From Siphonodentalium dalli (taxonomy: Eukaryota > Mollusca > Scaphopoda > Gadilida > Siphonodentaliidae), in contig CP136063.1 of NCBI GenBank assembly GCA_032622095.1, positions 274,281,426 through 274,345,425 of the forward strand: a stretch of DNA of 64,000 nt, in the 5' to 3' direction. Within the stretch, counting starts at the first letter, position 1. Each line of letters starts with the position of its first letter. Under the pieces are notes generated by a model. That model did no database searches. It was not told where the DNA came from and was given only the letters and a program-made list of their open reading frames with translations. Position numbers and translations under genes: made by a program. Of this stretch, positions 25,352 through 36,378 are shown piece after piece.

Positions 25352-27500
25352 AACGAGAGGCCAATCACGATCGACATATGTTTAACCCATACCTTGGCGA
25401 TAGCGATTAGCTATAACTGATAATTGGTCTAAGATATGATCACAGTAATACATATATCAGTACTTAAACTTAAAATCAAAAGCTCAAATAATTTGTCTTA
25501 AGAAGGGGTTAAAGTATTTGGGGTGGGGGAGGAGTCGATTTAAATCTCATAACGCTGTCCCTATTCACACAATGACCTCTCACTGTGAGATCCAATGGTT
25601 TAGCCATTAATAAATTTGACAGATAGGATAAACAATTATCCAGCCAGCAGGTTGTTTGTCTTTACCTTCATACAACCACCCCCTAGAGCTTTGTAACATA
25701 TGTCACCACTCAATTAATAACATATTTTGCTTGGAATGACATCTATTAAAGGTACTCTCATATACTCTGGATATTGGATGTTCACATGGCAATTTATTGC
25801 TATCATTATATTACATGCAACTTTTGCAATAAAATCTTCATATCTTCAAAAAAGGACATCACACCTAATTAATGGTATACAACTAAAACAAATTGGTGTC
25901 AATGAAACTTTTTTTTTAATTAAATATTTTTTAAATTATTTAATATAAAAGTTTTTTAATATTTTTTGCGTGTTAAATTGAGCGAGGAAATTCAATCTAA
26001 ATTTTTTTTTTAAATTAAATTAAAAAAAAAAAAGGGGGTTATAACTCCTTTAAAATAAATCGGATCAAACCCAAATTCGAACTTGATCTGTATTTTGGGC
26101 TGATAATCTCACATACCAAATTTGGTCAATCAGATGAAATTGTTTTTGAGTTATGGCAGCATGTGTAAATTATAAGTAAACGAGAGGCCGATCATGATCG
26201 GCAGATGTTTAACCCATACCTTGGCGATAGTGATCAGCTATTTTCAGTTCTGACACGAAAATCCATAAGCCATAACTCTGTTTAAAATATAAAAAAATGG
26301 ATCAAACCCAAATTCGAAATCTATCTGTATTTTGGGCTGAGAAATTCACATACAAAATTTACATACATCTCAATAAAATGAGATACATCAGATGAAAGGT
26401 ATTTCTGCTAAGTATAAGGAATGTTGAGAATTAAAGGGTTCATTTTAACCACAAAAATCCATACAAGTGAAAGGGATATAATAGGAGAATGATTACATGA
26501 AAAATATACAAAAGCATAAAATTGATGACAAGGGTTAACAATTTTAACTCAATAAAATTAGGTACAGGTATGTCACTGGAACACTGCATTGATATCCTAA
26601 ACCAGAGAGCTGTATGGAAATACAATAAACAACAGATGGTTCTCTGTCCAATTACACCTTCCACAGTGCCCTGACAATATGCTGGCTAAAAATAACTCTA
26701 ATTTCCAATAATACAAGTTAATCTATTCTCTCTATCAGTGCTAACTGATATCACAGGGGTTAGCTGCTATGTTTCTACATGATAAGCATAAAAATATCGA
26801 ATCTGTTCAATCCTTAGATAAAAAGGGCCATAACTCTGGTATAAAAAACAGGATCTAATCCATATTCAAACTAGATCTGTATATTGAGTTGAGAAACTCA
26901 CATACCAAATATGGTTCCTATCAGACGATAACTGGTTAAGCTATCGAAGCATGGATGAATTATATATCAAAGGGCCATAACTCCATTAAAAATAATCTGA
27001 TCAAACCCATATTTGAACTCAAATTGTATTTTAGATAGAGAAACTCACATACCAAATTTGGTTCTCATGAGATAATATTTTTTGTAGTTATCGTAGCATC
27101 CATGAATTCTAAGTCGAAAGAGGGCCATAATTCCGTAAAAAAAGTCGGATCAAACCCATATTCGAACTCGATCTGTATTTTGGGCTCTGAAACTCGCAAA
27201 CCAAATTTGGTTCCGATCAGATAAAAATTGTTTGAGTTATGACAGCATGCGTGAATTCGAAGTCGAAAAAAGGGCCATAACTCCGTAAAAAAAACTCGGA
27301 TCAAACCCATATTCGAACTCGATCTGTATTTCGGTCTCATATACAAAATTTGGTTCCGATCGGATATAAAATATTTGAGTTATCGCACCATGCGTAAAGT
27401 GTCCACGGACAGACAGACAGACGGACGGACGGACGCACGACGAGTGGTCAATCCGGACGTCGACATTATGTTTACCATACTATGGTATGGGTAAACATAA
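25352..27500 (+). mobile_element. Family C tandem-repeat elements, nested
   Basis: Two left ends are present. One is decayed at 25352-25430. The other is intact at 26180, with the hairpin GCCGATC-AT-GATCGGC (26187-26202) followed by ATGTTTAACCCATACC. Monomers of about 150 bp carry AAGGGCCATAACTC, GATCAAACCCATATTCGAAC, CTGTATTTTGGGCTGAGA, ACCAAATTTGGTTCCGATC and GAGTTATCGCA. The right end has GGACGGACGGACG and a hairpin of arms ATGTTTACCATAC and GTATGGGTAAACAT (27468-27498). Open frames here are monomer translations. Confidence 0.8.
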
Positions 27501-27760
27501 AAAGGGTCATAACCAGCCAAAACTGTAAAAAAAAAAAATCGATTCAAACCCATATTCGAACTCGAACTGTATTTTGGGCTGAGAAACCTGTATACAAAAT
27601 TTGGTTCCGATCAAATAGAAAATGTTAGAGTTATCGCATTATGCCTAAAGTGTCTACGGACGGACAGACAGATGGATGTACAGATGGATGGATGAACGAC
27701 GAGTGGTCAATCCGGACACTGACACTATGTGTACCATACTATGGTATAGGTACACATAAA
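27501..27760 (+). mobile_element. Family C, second right end with paired base change
   Basis: One more monomer and a complete second right end follow directly: GACAGACAGATGG, GACGAGTGGTCAATCCGGAC, then a hairpin with arms ATGTGTACCATAC and GTATAGGTACACAT (27727-27757). Compared with the neighbouring copy, T became G in the left arm and A became C in the right arm, which keeps the pairing. Confidence 0.8.
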
Positions 27761-28157
27761 AAGTTTTATCTCATGCAGAGTACAAGAAAAATGTATCAAA
27801 GTTCAAACCTGTTGTGCCTCTTTAATATTTCTATTCACATTTGTAATCAATTGAAATCAATGTCGAAAAAGCTTTCCATTAATATATAAATAACTAGACC
27901 TACAGTTCTAAAAGTGTTTTGAATAATTATGTTGTTCTCATAGACTGATACAGAGCTCTCAAGTTGTCTTCCCATGCAACCAACAAATCTACTACACACA
28001 ATCACATTATTAACCTCCAATAGTAATGCTATTAAACAATAAAACCAGATTATGCCTTTAAGATGAAATTTAAATAACCATGCATATAAAATATAAAAGC
28101 ATAAACATTCCATCTATGATATCTCATCATACGGCCAACACATCTGCTAGCAGTTAA

Positions 28158-29538
28158 TGGACCTATCCGTACGTCCCGCCCACCTGTAGACTGCACGGTT
28201 ACTGTTACTACGCATCACAAGCCATCTCAATTCCGATATCTCTTCAGTGCTAAAATAGCTTCCGATGAGAAAGGACTGTGTTGTTAGACGCCATGTAACA
28301 CGATAATATAGGTCCCTTCTGAATATCACGATACCTTTGTGTGTATATATGCAACATGTAAAAGTGACTGTCATTAGATATAAACAAAAATAGAACCAGT
28401 TTTTAAACAAACAAAAAGGTGTGATTGTTAGGCCACTTCCGATAAACAACAAAGATAGATGTTTAGGCATACGTTGAATAAAACGGTGTAAATGAAGCCA
28501 TTATGAAACTTCAATATCAAATAGCAAATTTACTATCGAAGCTATGCTAATGGTTCACACCTTGATGCAATAAACCAAACTTAGGTGTACATGTGGTAAT
28601 TAATCTATAATCCCTCTTTTGTCGAAATAAATATAACGATATCAGATTACCATACACGAGCGTCCTGAATGAACCCTGGTGCCATCAGGCCGGATGCAAA
28701 GGATTATCAAATAATGGCCTTTTAAAATTGCACATCCTATTTTCCCGTAAATAATGTACATTAAAGAAAATGCCGACTATCATGGAGTCAGTTGCATGTT
28801 GCCATGTCGAGGCAACAAATGGCACAAAGTGAACTTGTTCGGTGGAGGTTGCGTGTATACACCGCGAAGCACGTGCAATGTGTGAAATTTCGTGTAATTA
28901 TCTTGATAAACATCTGTTGATTCTCATTTACACGTACATTGTCGGAGGAAGCTTTAGATTCTCAAATGGATTCAGTAAGATCGACGTTCGCACGAGCTCC
29001 TACAGGTTAGTGCGAATAGCAGACAGTCGAACTCAATATTACCACGATATTATAACAGCAACAAATGTATACATTTATAACGAAAAACACTTCACATAAA
29101 ACACATACTCGCGGCACAATTAATATTCATAACGCATCACCGATCGGGACTACTATTTCCACGTTTTAGTCTGAAATCTGTTATATATAAATATTGAAAT
29201 TTAAATAACACTAGGATCCGAGTGTGGTCGGTGGCATTATTTAATCCAGCCTAAAAAGATGTCATAGTTACTTTTTTTTATTTAGGAAACCGAACTAAAA
29301 CATGTATAAATATCGTTCGTCAATCGGACATGTTCCACATGCACATATCAACACCATTGTAGCTTTTTAAGACATATTTTGCTTCCGTGTTCGTAAATTC
29401 CCTATTGCTTACAACTGTAGTTAGGGACTGGCTTGTGGTGCGATTCATATCACCAGGCAGTCCTATGTCGCTTCCGGGTTTAAGCTATCGGCTCATTGGC
29501 TATAATTGAAATTGGGGCGGTACCTACGGATAGGTCCA
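28158..29538. mobile_element. 1.4-kb TTAA-flanked DNA element
   Basis: Inverted ends begin TGGACCTATCCGTA and continue with similarity to CCGCCC (about 24 bp with mismatches). The flanks are TTAA on both sides (28154-28157 and 29539-29542). A TTAA duplication is typical of piggyBac and also of Kolobok; the end sequence decides for neither. The interior has no transposase-like frame; the longest frames (85 and 107 codons) are unrecognised. It is probably non-autonomous. Confidence 0.75.
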
Positions 29539-29699
29539 TTAACTCAATGCAAGAGAGAGTCATTGTCACTTGATACTATCTCTGTTGCTCAATGTGAGAA
29601 GACAACTTCATGGCATTGTAAACCTGATTTATTAGATTCTACTTGGACAGTGCAAACTGTGTATCTTCGATATATTTTAGAGATGAATAAATTAATCAA

Positions 29700-29928
29700 A
29701 GGGTCATAACGCCCGCCATTAAATAATATCGGATCAAACCTATATTCGAACTTGATCTGTATTTGGTGCTGAGAAATTCATATACAAAATTTGGTTCTGA
29801 TCAGATAGAAAATATTTCAGTTATCGCACCATGCGTAAAGTGTCCACAGACAGACGACGGACTAACGACGAGTGGTCAATCCGGACTACGACACTATGTT
29901 TACCATACTATGGTATGGGTAAACATAA
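29700..29928 (+). mobile_element. Family C fragment, right end only
   Basis: One monomer (GGGTCATAACGCC, GATCAAACCTATATTCGAAC, TTGGTTCTGATCAGATAG) leads to GACGAGTGGTCAATCCGGAC and the hairpin arms ATGTTTACCATAC / GTATGGGTAAACAT at about 29895-29925. The left end is missing. A family A element starts within a few bases of this end. Confidence 0.75.
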
Positions 29929-29930
29929 TA

Positions 29931-30533
29931 TAAGTGTCAGTGACACTGTAGCTCAACTTAGGTAGGGGAATATTTTAATGGTTGACAGTAAATGGATGAA
30001 TAGGAAAGGTGCTAATTGAAATGTCTAGCCTAGCTGTAACTCGTTCCCGTCTACATGTCATTGTTGACATCTATGACATATTTCATGAAGATCTGACTAA
30101 AGCTACGATCAGCAGCCGCGCCAAAGGATTCAGTCATGCGAAGAGTAAAATCCAAAATGGCTGCTGGCGGCCATGTTGTTTGACAGAACGACCCCAAAAT
30201 GACTCGTTCCCATCTACATGTCAATATTACCTTCAATCACAAATTTCATGATGATCAGATGATCAGACGAACAGGACTACCTGTAGACCGCGCCAATGGA
30301 TTTAATTTTGAAATTCAAGATGGCCACCAGCGGCCATGTTTTTTGGCCGAATGACCCCAAAATGACATGTCAATGTCAACATGTCAATGTCAACATTCAT
30401 GACAAATTTCATAAAGATCAGACCAAAGGTACGACCTGTGGCCCGCGCCAAAGGAAATAGTTGACAGACACACGGACGACGGATGCCAACTCATGGCAAT
30501 AGCTCAAACTTACAAAGTAAGTTGAGCTAAAAA
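29931..30533 (+). mobile_element. Family A tandem-repeat element, copy 2 (short, both ends)
   Basis: The left hairpin is AGTGTCA-G-TGACACT, whose loop base differs from the other copies, followed by GTAGCTCAACTTAGG. About three monomers follow, then GACGGATGCC and a right hairpin of arms AGCTCAAACTTAC and GTAAGTTGAGCT, ending in AAAAAT. It shows that the terminal pair is kept while the monomer number varies. Confidence 0.85.
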
Positions 30534-30610
30534 TGACCCTATTTGAACAAATCTGAACCCGGTCACCCAAGGCCCATCCATACTGAATATAATTTAATTT
30601 CATTAAAGAT
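30534..30610. repeat. Family D monomer fragment
   Basis: CTATTTGAACAAATCTGAAC..GTCACCCAAGGCCCATCC resembles the family D monomers at 35405-35480 and 50500-50560. It directly adjoins the right end of the family A element. Confidence 0.55.
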
Positions 30611-31489
30611 GAAAGTAACTTTAATAACTCTGCAGATGTTATAATGGTGTCACCATTTTCAAATTTTATAACATGTTTAAAAAAAAATTCTGTTTGTTAA
30701 AGTGATGTGAAACGTAAATTGAACCTCACAATTGAGTTTCCTGCGTCATTCTGTGGGAAGACCGAATAAATTAACTCAGATACACGGAATCCCCCATCCT
30801 GAAGTCAGTTTGTACACATTATACGGCCATTCGGCTAACTATTTATATTTCATCAATCGTCCCGATTAATCTCGCCATAATAACACGAAAAAACAAACCG
30901 ATACGTTGTCTTGTGCAGTCACGGAAATGCCCGAGCACTTCCGTCTCGATTGGGATTGAATCGGGTTTGTTCTCAGAAATGGCTTCTAGGGAGGATGACC
31001 GTTCGCTGGAATGGCGTCATGCACATCAGAATATTAAAGCGAAAAACAAATGGACATCGCAATCGGTAGTCAATTCGACAGGGAAGGAATAGAAAGGGAA
31101 TTGTTGCGTGAAATCACAAACGGAAGAACATTGGCCGAGTTAGTGGCAAAGATTATAATCGAACAGTGATCGAGAGGTAATAATTCCAAAATGTTACTAT
31201 TTATAGAAAATTGTAAGCGCATTGACCGAATTTTTACATCAATCTGGCCGCAAGCACAGTACCGTGCAGAAAGAGTTGTCTTACTTTTGTAACTCAAAAC
31301 TGTTTAACTACATTATACCTGTACAATAGTACAAATAATTGGTATTCAAAATGCCAGTACAGAACATTTGTTAGCTCATTGGCCATGAAATGTTTTTAAT
31401 GGCAAATTCTGTTGTCAAGCTTTAGTAAGCTCTATTCATTCTGATGGATGATAACTATAATGGAAAGCCTTTTTCACATGTATTAGCTA
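30611..31489. other. Tract with a small GC-richer open segment
   Basis: Around 30940-31165 the base composition is more even. Two short frames open with ATG: about 38 codons at 30979 and about 39 codons at 31050 (MDIAIG..., with a helix-like ERELLREITNGRTLAELVAK). Either might be a first exon, but no continuation or family is visible, so I do not call a gene. Confidence 0.25.
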
Positions 31490-34200
31490 ATTGCACTTTA
31501 GCGTAAGTGAATTACAATTAAGCGTAATGTATTACACTCAGGTGTAATGCACACATATAAAGCGTACTTCACTTACGCTTAACCGTATATGATGTAGATA
31601 AAGCATTACTCCTATGAGTAATAAAATTATGACTAGTGTGCTTAAGCGTAATTGATTAAAGTGTGCTTAAGCGTAATTGATTTAGGCTTAAGCTCACTGG
31701 TCATTTATGTTCATTGATAGATTAATTACACTTAATCATAAATGAATTATGCTTAAGCGATTATACGAGAAGCCGTTTTCACATTTATTCTGATTCTGCT
31801 TAATCGCAAATCATTTACGCTTAAGTGTAAATCATTTGCACTTAAGAGCAAATCATTTATACTTAAATACAAATCATATGCGCTTTAGCGGAAATAGTAT
31901 GAGAGGCCCTTTTCACATTTATTATTTATTTGCGCTTAAGCGCAAATATTTGCGCTTAAGCGTGAATCATTTGCGCTTAAGCACACATATGTCTCTATCA
32001 ATTTATTTGCGCTTAAGCGCAAATACCTAACACTCCATTACATCCCTCTGATGTGAATGATTGAGTCCATCTCATATTATATTAGCATGGGCCCATAGTA
32101 ATAGCTCCATACAGACTCGAAGTTGAAGAAAAAACATATTTCCATATGCATATCAGCATCTCTGTCCCTGGTGTCCCAAGATTTGGTGCCTCACTCCCAG
32201 AGCTCATGTATATTTTATTATCTCCTGCACAGATATATACCATTTCCATGGCCATAAATAGGGAATTAGGGGTTACTGGGGTTTGCTTCCCTCATATGGT
32301 GTACTCATTGACTTGAAGTTGGGGAAAAACCCCTATTTTCATAATATCAGCATCCCTGTCCCCAAGAATTTGTGTCGCCATCCCAGAGATATAGTATATT
32401 TTATAAAGGAGACATATCCTACGCAGATCTATATAATTTCCATGGTCATAGAACAGATCTTGGGGTTTCTGGGGATTGTTTCCCTCATATGGTGTGGCTA
32501 TATCAACTTTAGTGATGTGTTTAGGCCTGTGCCATGTAAAATTAATTCAGGGGGGATCAATGCATATTGATTTTTATTTGCGCTTAAGTGCAAATGATTT
32601 GCGCTTAAGCGCAAATATGATCTATTTGCTTAATTGCAAATGATAGAGGTTATTTGCGCTTAAGCGTAAATAAATAATAAATGTGAAAATGGCCTCCCAT
32701 ATAATAGATCACATTTATGGCAATTTTATGCTAAAGCGCAAATATATTATTAGACACATATTTTTTTGCGCTTGAGCGCAATTGATTTACACTAATAAAT
32801 AATATATTTGAAAAGGCTGTCTCCCAATCGATTTCCTCTAAACTCAAAATTTACTCTGGCAATAAGACATCAATCAAACATCGGTTTAGACTCCCCCATA
32901 TACTATGAGATGGACTCAATTATTCAGACAGAGGAAATCAGTTGGAGTTAGGTATTTACTTAAGCATTATTCATATTAATTATGCTTAAGTGTAAATGAA
33001 TTCCGCGCTTAAGCGTAAATGAAGTACGCTTAAACGTAATTCATATACACCCTCAAGCTGAAATGGATGCAACCGCATTACTAAAGCCAGTAACCTACAT
33101 CAGGTTATACCAATATACATGAGGTTTATGGGGAGCCAAATTAACATTTAAAATAAATAATAGAGCTTAAGCGATATAATTGAGCTTAAGCGATATAATA
33201 AGGGGAGATATAATTGCGATTAAGTTCAATACGGAAATATCTAATTGCGCTTAGCACAATAAGGAATATCTTATTGCACTTAAGCACAGAAAGGAATATC
33301 GTATTGCAATTAAGCACAATAAGGAATCTCTAAGCGCAATAAGGAATCTTCTTATTGCACTTAAGCGCGATAAGAACTATTCTTATTGCACTTACGTGTA
33401 ATTAGAGATTCCTTGATTGGGGGGGGGGGCTTTAGCTCAATTATTTATTAAATGTTAATGTGGCTTCCTCCCATAGAGGTGAGATAGCTGATGAACCCAA
33501 TTACACTTAAGCGTAATTCAAATGTATTACGCTTATCGTAAGTTAATTATGCTTAAGCATAAATAATTTATGCTTAAGAGTAATTAGCTACTATAAAGTG
33601 AATCTGGGATAAGGGAGGTACTCTAAATTGTTCTTTCGACCAGCTGTTCCTACCAATTAAAAAAAATTCTCATTTATTTTGAAACTAATGAAAGACAATG
33701 GTATATTTTTTTACTAGAAATATTCATTATAAACTTGTACAAATCTGACAACAAACAAAATTTTAATATTTAAGAAATTTAGAGTTCCCTCTCTTACAAC
33801 AGCAACCACTATGCCAGGAAGACCAATCAATCTAGTTCAGCCCGATTGGGCTATTATAATTTGTAGATCGATCGGTGGTTCATGCACTCTCTGCGTTTGA
33901 AATATTGCTAATAGTTTCCATTTACAGAATTCAATAATGCCATTGCAGATAACTTCATCTTAAATTATATGGGAGGCCAAATTCACATTAATAATTAATT
34001 GTGCTTAAGCGCAATCAATTGCGCTTAAGCGCAATTAATTGCGCTTAAGCGCAAATAATTACGCTTAAGCGCATCAATTGTGCTTAAGCGCAATCATTGC
34101 GCTTAAGCGAAATTAATTGCGCTTAAACGTAATCATTTGCGCTTAAGCGCAATCATTTGCGCTTAAGCGAAATTAATTGCGCTTAAGCGCAATTCATGGT
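31490..34200. repeat. Field of GCGCTTAAGCGC palindromes
   Basis: Dozens of copies of the perfect palindrome GCGCTTAAGCGC and one- or two-base variants (ACGCTTAAGCGT, GTGCTTAAGCGC) are scattered over 2.7 kb, often extended to TTGCGCTTAAGCGCAA. At 34003-34197 ten copies stand at a regular 19-21 bp spacing. Clusters are bordered by GGGAGGCCATTTTCACATTT-like blocks in both orientations (31909, 32684 complement, 33968, 33450 complement), suggesting nested fold-back units. No gene is present. Confidence 0.85.
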
Positions 34201-34710
34201 TATATGCAACAAAACACCCATGGTGAATAAATAGGTTTCTCCATAACTTAGGATTAACTCCTATTGACATGTCACCTCTTGGTTTGATTGGGTAGGGAGC
34301 TAGCCCAACTTCTTTATCAAAATGGCTGACTCGCAATAGTATCACCTTCTGTTTTAGTTGGAGCGACTCGTGATAGCATTATATTATCTTCGGTATATAT
34401 TAGTTGGGGCTACTTGCAATAGCATTACTTTCTGTATTAGTCGGGGCGACATTGATTTTCTTAAATTTTCGAGTATACAGGCACACCATATGAGGGAAGC
34501 AAGCCCTCGGTGACACCACATTCACACTATATGATCATGGAAATACTATAGATTTGTGCAAGAGATGCTGATTTAATAAGAAAAACTAGAGCTCCAGGAC
34601 TGAGACACCAAAGCTCCAGTGATTACACACTATTTTTTGGACAGGGATGCTGATAATATGAAAATAGGGTTTTTCCCCCCTGATTTAAGTCAATAAGTAA
34701 ACCATACAGT
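34201..34710. other. Gene-free tract
   Basis: Three related short blocks (TTAGTTGGAGCGACTcg, TTAGTTGGGGCTACTtg, TTAGTCGGGGCGACat) recur at 34355-34450 about 47 bp apart. Nothing else is recognised. Confidence 0.4.
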
Positions 34711-34785
34711 AATGCTCTAATTAATCGACTCCTTAACCACAGCAGAATTATGGATAACTTTTCACGATTTAGTCGGAAATATGGC
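34711..34785. mobile_element. Relative of the 106-bp MITE, opposite orientation
   Basis: About 70 bp match the reverse complement of 2794-2899 (CAGTAATGCtcTAATTAATcG, ACCACAGCAgAATTATGG, CGATTTAGTCGGAAA). The match stops before the far terminus, so this is either a truncated copy or one end of a longer relative. Confidence 0.65.
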
Positions 34786-34994
34786 TTGTTGCCATTCATT
34801 GGAAAGCCATATTTCCATTCACGCCTAAATTTGCAAACAATCCATATATAACATATACACAGTGTGTACACTTTGTTAGTTGCCAATTAATTCTCGACAT
34901 TTCAATTAGAAAACATGAGATATCGATGCAAAAATCAAGACATAATCACATTATCTAGTTTGTGTTTTGTTGAATCTACTTTCGGTTATCGACA

Positions 34995-35200
34995 TGCCGG
35001 CTATTGTTTTGGCTGTTCTATCAACCGTGCGTGCCAGCCGATCGTCGTTTTTCGGGCGGTTCCGATTTCTTCCGAATATAATTCCATGACCTCCACGCGA
35101 TTATTCGCGCCGAAAATGTGGTTGTATCTGAGAAGATTTCTTACTCTGACCGCAGTTTTCAACAATTTAATACGGGGCGAATACCGCATCAATAATATGC
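34995..35200. other. GC-richer island open on both strands, possible exon
   Basis: Local composition is near 50 percent GC against about a third around it. A 63-codon minus-strand frame (35001-35192, starting MMRYSPRIKLL) and a longer plus-strand frame (34915-35232) overlap here. I recognise neither. It could be a first exon, a CpG-rich promoter or an old insertion. Confidence 0.2.
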
Positions 35201-35334
35201 AACCTTGGGGTTTTATTTCTAGTTTTTTATGACCTTTATTATGGTATATCGGATACAGTTCTGTCTGACATGAAATATATACCCACCGGGAGTGAAGCTA
35301 ATGACTTTAAATTGAGCAAGGTGAAAATTAAAAA

Positions 35335-35727
35335 AAAACTGAATTAAAATTTGTGTTTTGTTTTTTGAGTTATGTCACTGGCTCCGTCAACATTTGACCC
35401 AGTGACCTCATTTGAACTAATCTGAATCACAGTCCCCCAAGGACCCTTTGTACCAAATATGAACCCATTCGCCCCAATGAAATTTGAGAAGTAGTCATTT
35501 TAAACATTACCATGGTGGAAAAAGAGTTATGGTCCTAGCTTCGCAACTATTTGACCGGGTGACCTCATTTGAACAAACCTGAATGTGATTCACATAGGGA
35601 ACATCCACACCAAATATGAACCCATTCTGTCTTACGGTTCTGGAGGAGAAGATGATTCTTGACGGACGGACGGACAAGGAGTGATGATTATAGCTCAACC
35701 GGAAACTTCGTTTCAGGTGAGCTAAAA
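35335..35727 (+). mobile_element. Family D tandem-repeat element
   Basis: Two monomers of about 160 bp (GTGACCTCATTTGAAC, CACCAAATATGAACCCATTC, GGAAAAAGAGTTATGG) are followed by GACGGACGGACGGAC. The right hairpin has arms AGCTCAACCGGAAAC and GTTTCAGGTGAGCT around TTC, ending in AAAA. No matching left end is seen here. Confidence 0.75.
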
Positions 35728-35813
35728 AGCTGAAAGTATTTATTTTCATAATATCTGCTGAGTATTTTTAACCCACACAGAACCAAGTCGGTCCAATAAT
35801 AGCTTGAGTTTCA

Positions 35814-36378
35814 CTAGACCAAGTCTTCTCAGTCCACAACAGCTTGGGACATCTGTTGGGTTGGTGCTGTTTTGAAAGAGTCCCCTCCCATTACTCTTCT
35901 ACAATAAACTTTACATCCATAATTGTGTGTGGGAGTTATCTTGCTTATGTCTTCGGATGAGGTCAAATGAATGCTTCGTGTATATGAACATAGACGGCAG
36001 CCTTTCCCAAGCATGATGATACAAAAGTATCAAACATGCATAATTATATCAGAGGTCCATTCAATGTCAGAGCAACAAAATTGATAAGTAAACAAGGGTT
36101 TGTTTTCCAGAGAATTTTGATTTGTCTCGCTATCAGAGAATGTATTTAAACAATACATGAAACGATCATATCATCACTTTACCTTTTCTATCAAGATTAT
36201 TCTGTCAGATTATTTATCACATTCAGGGGTTCATGTGAATGTCTGGGCTTCACATGTATATATAGTACATATTTTGAATGAAAGTCCATTATAGAAGAGT
36301 AACAGGAGGGGACTTAGTCCTAAAACAGCATCATCCCAACCGATATCCGATGTTGTGGACCGAGAAGACTTGGTCTAG
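35814..36378. mobile_element. 565-bp element with long inverted ends
   Basis: The left end starts CTAGACCAAGTCTTCTC and the right end is its complement; pairing continues for about 95 bp (CCACAACA, GGTTGG, AAAACAGCA, GTCCCCTCC, ACTCTTCTA). No coding frame is recognised. The target duplication is unclear because the tip CTAG is itself a palindrome. Confidence 0.75.
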
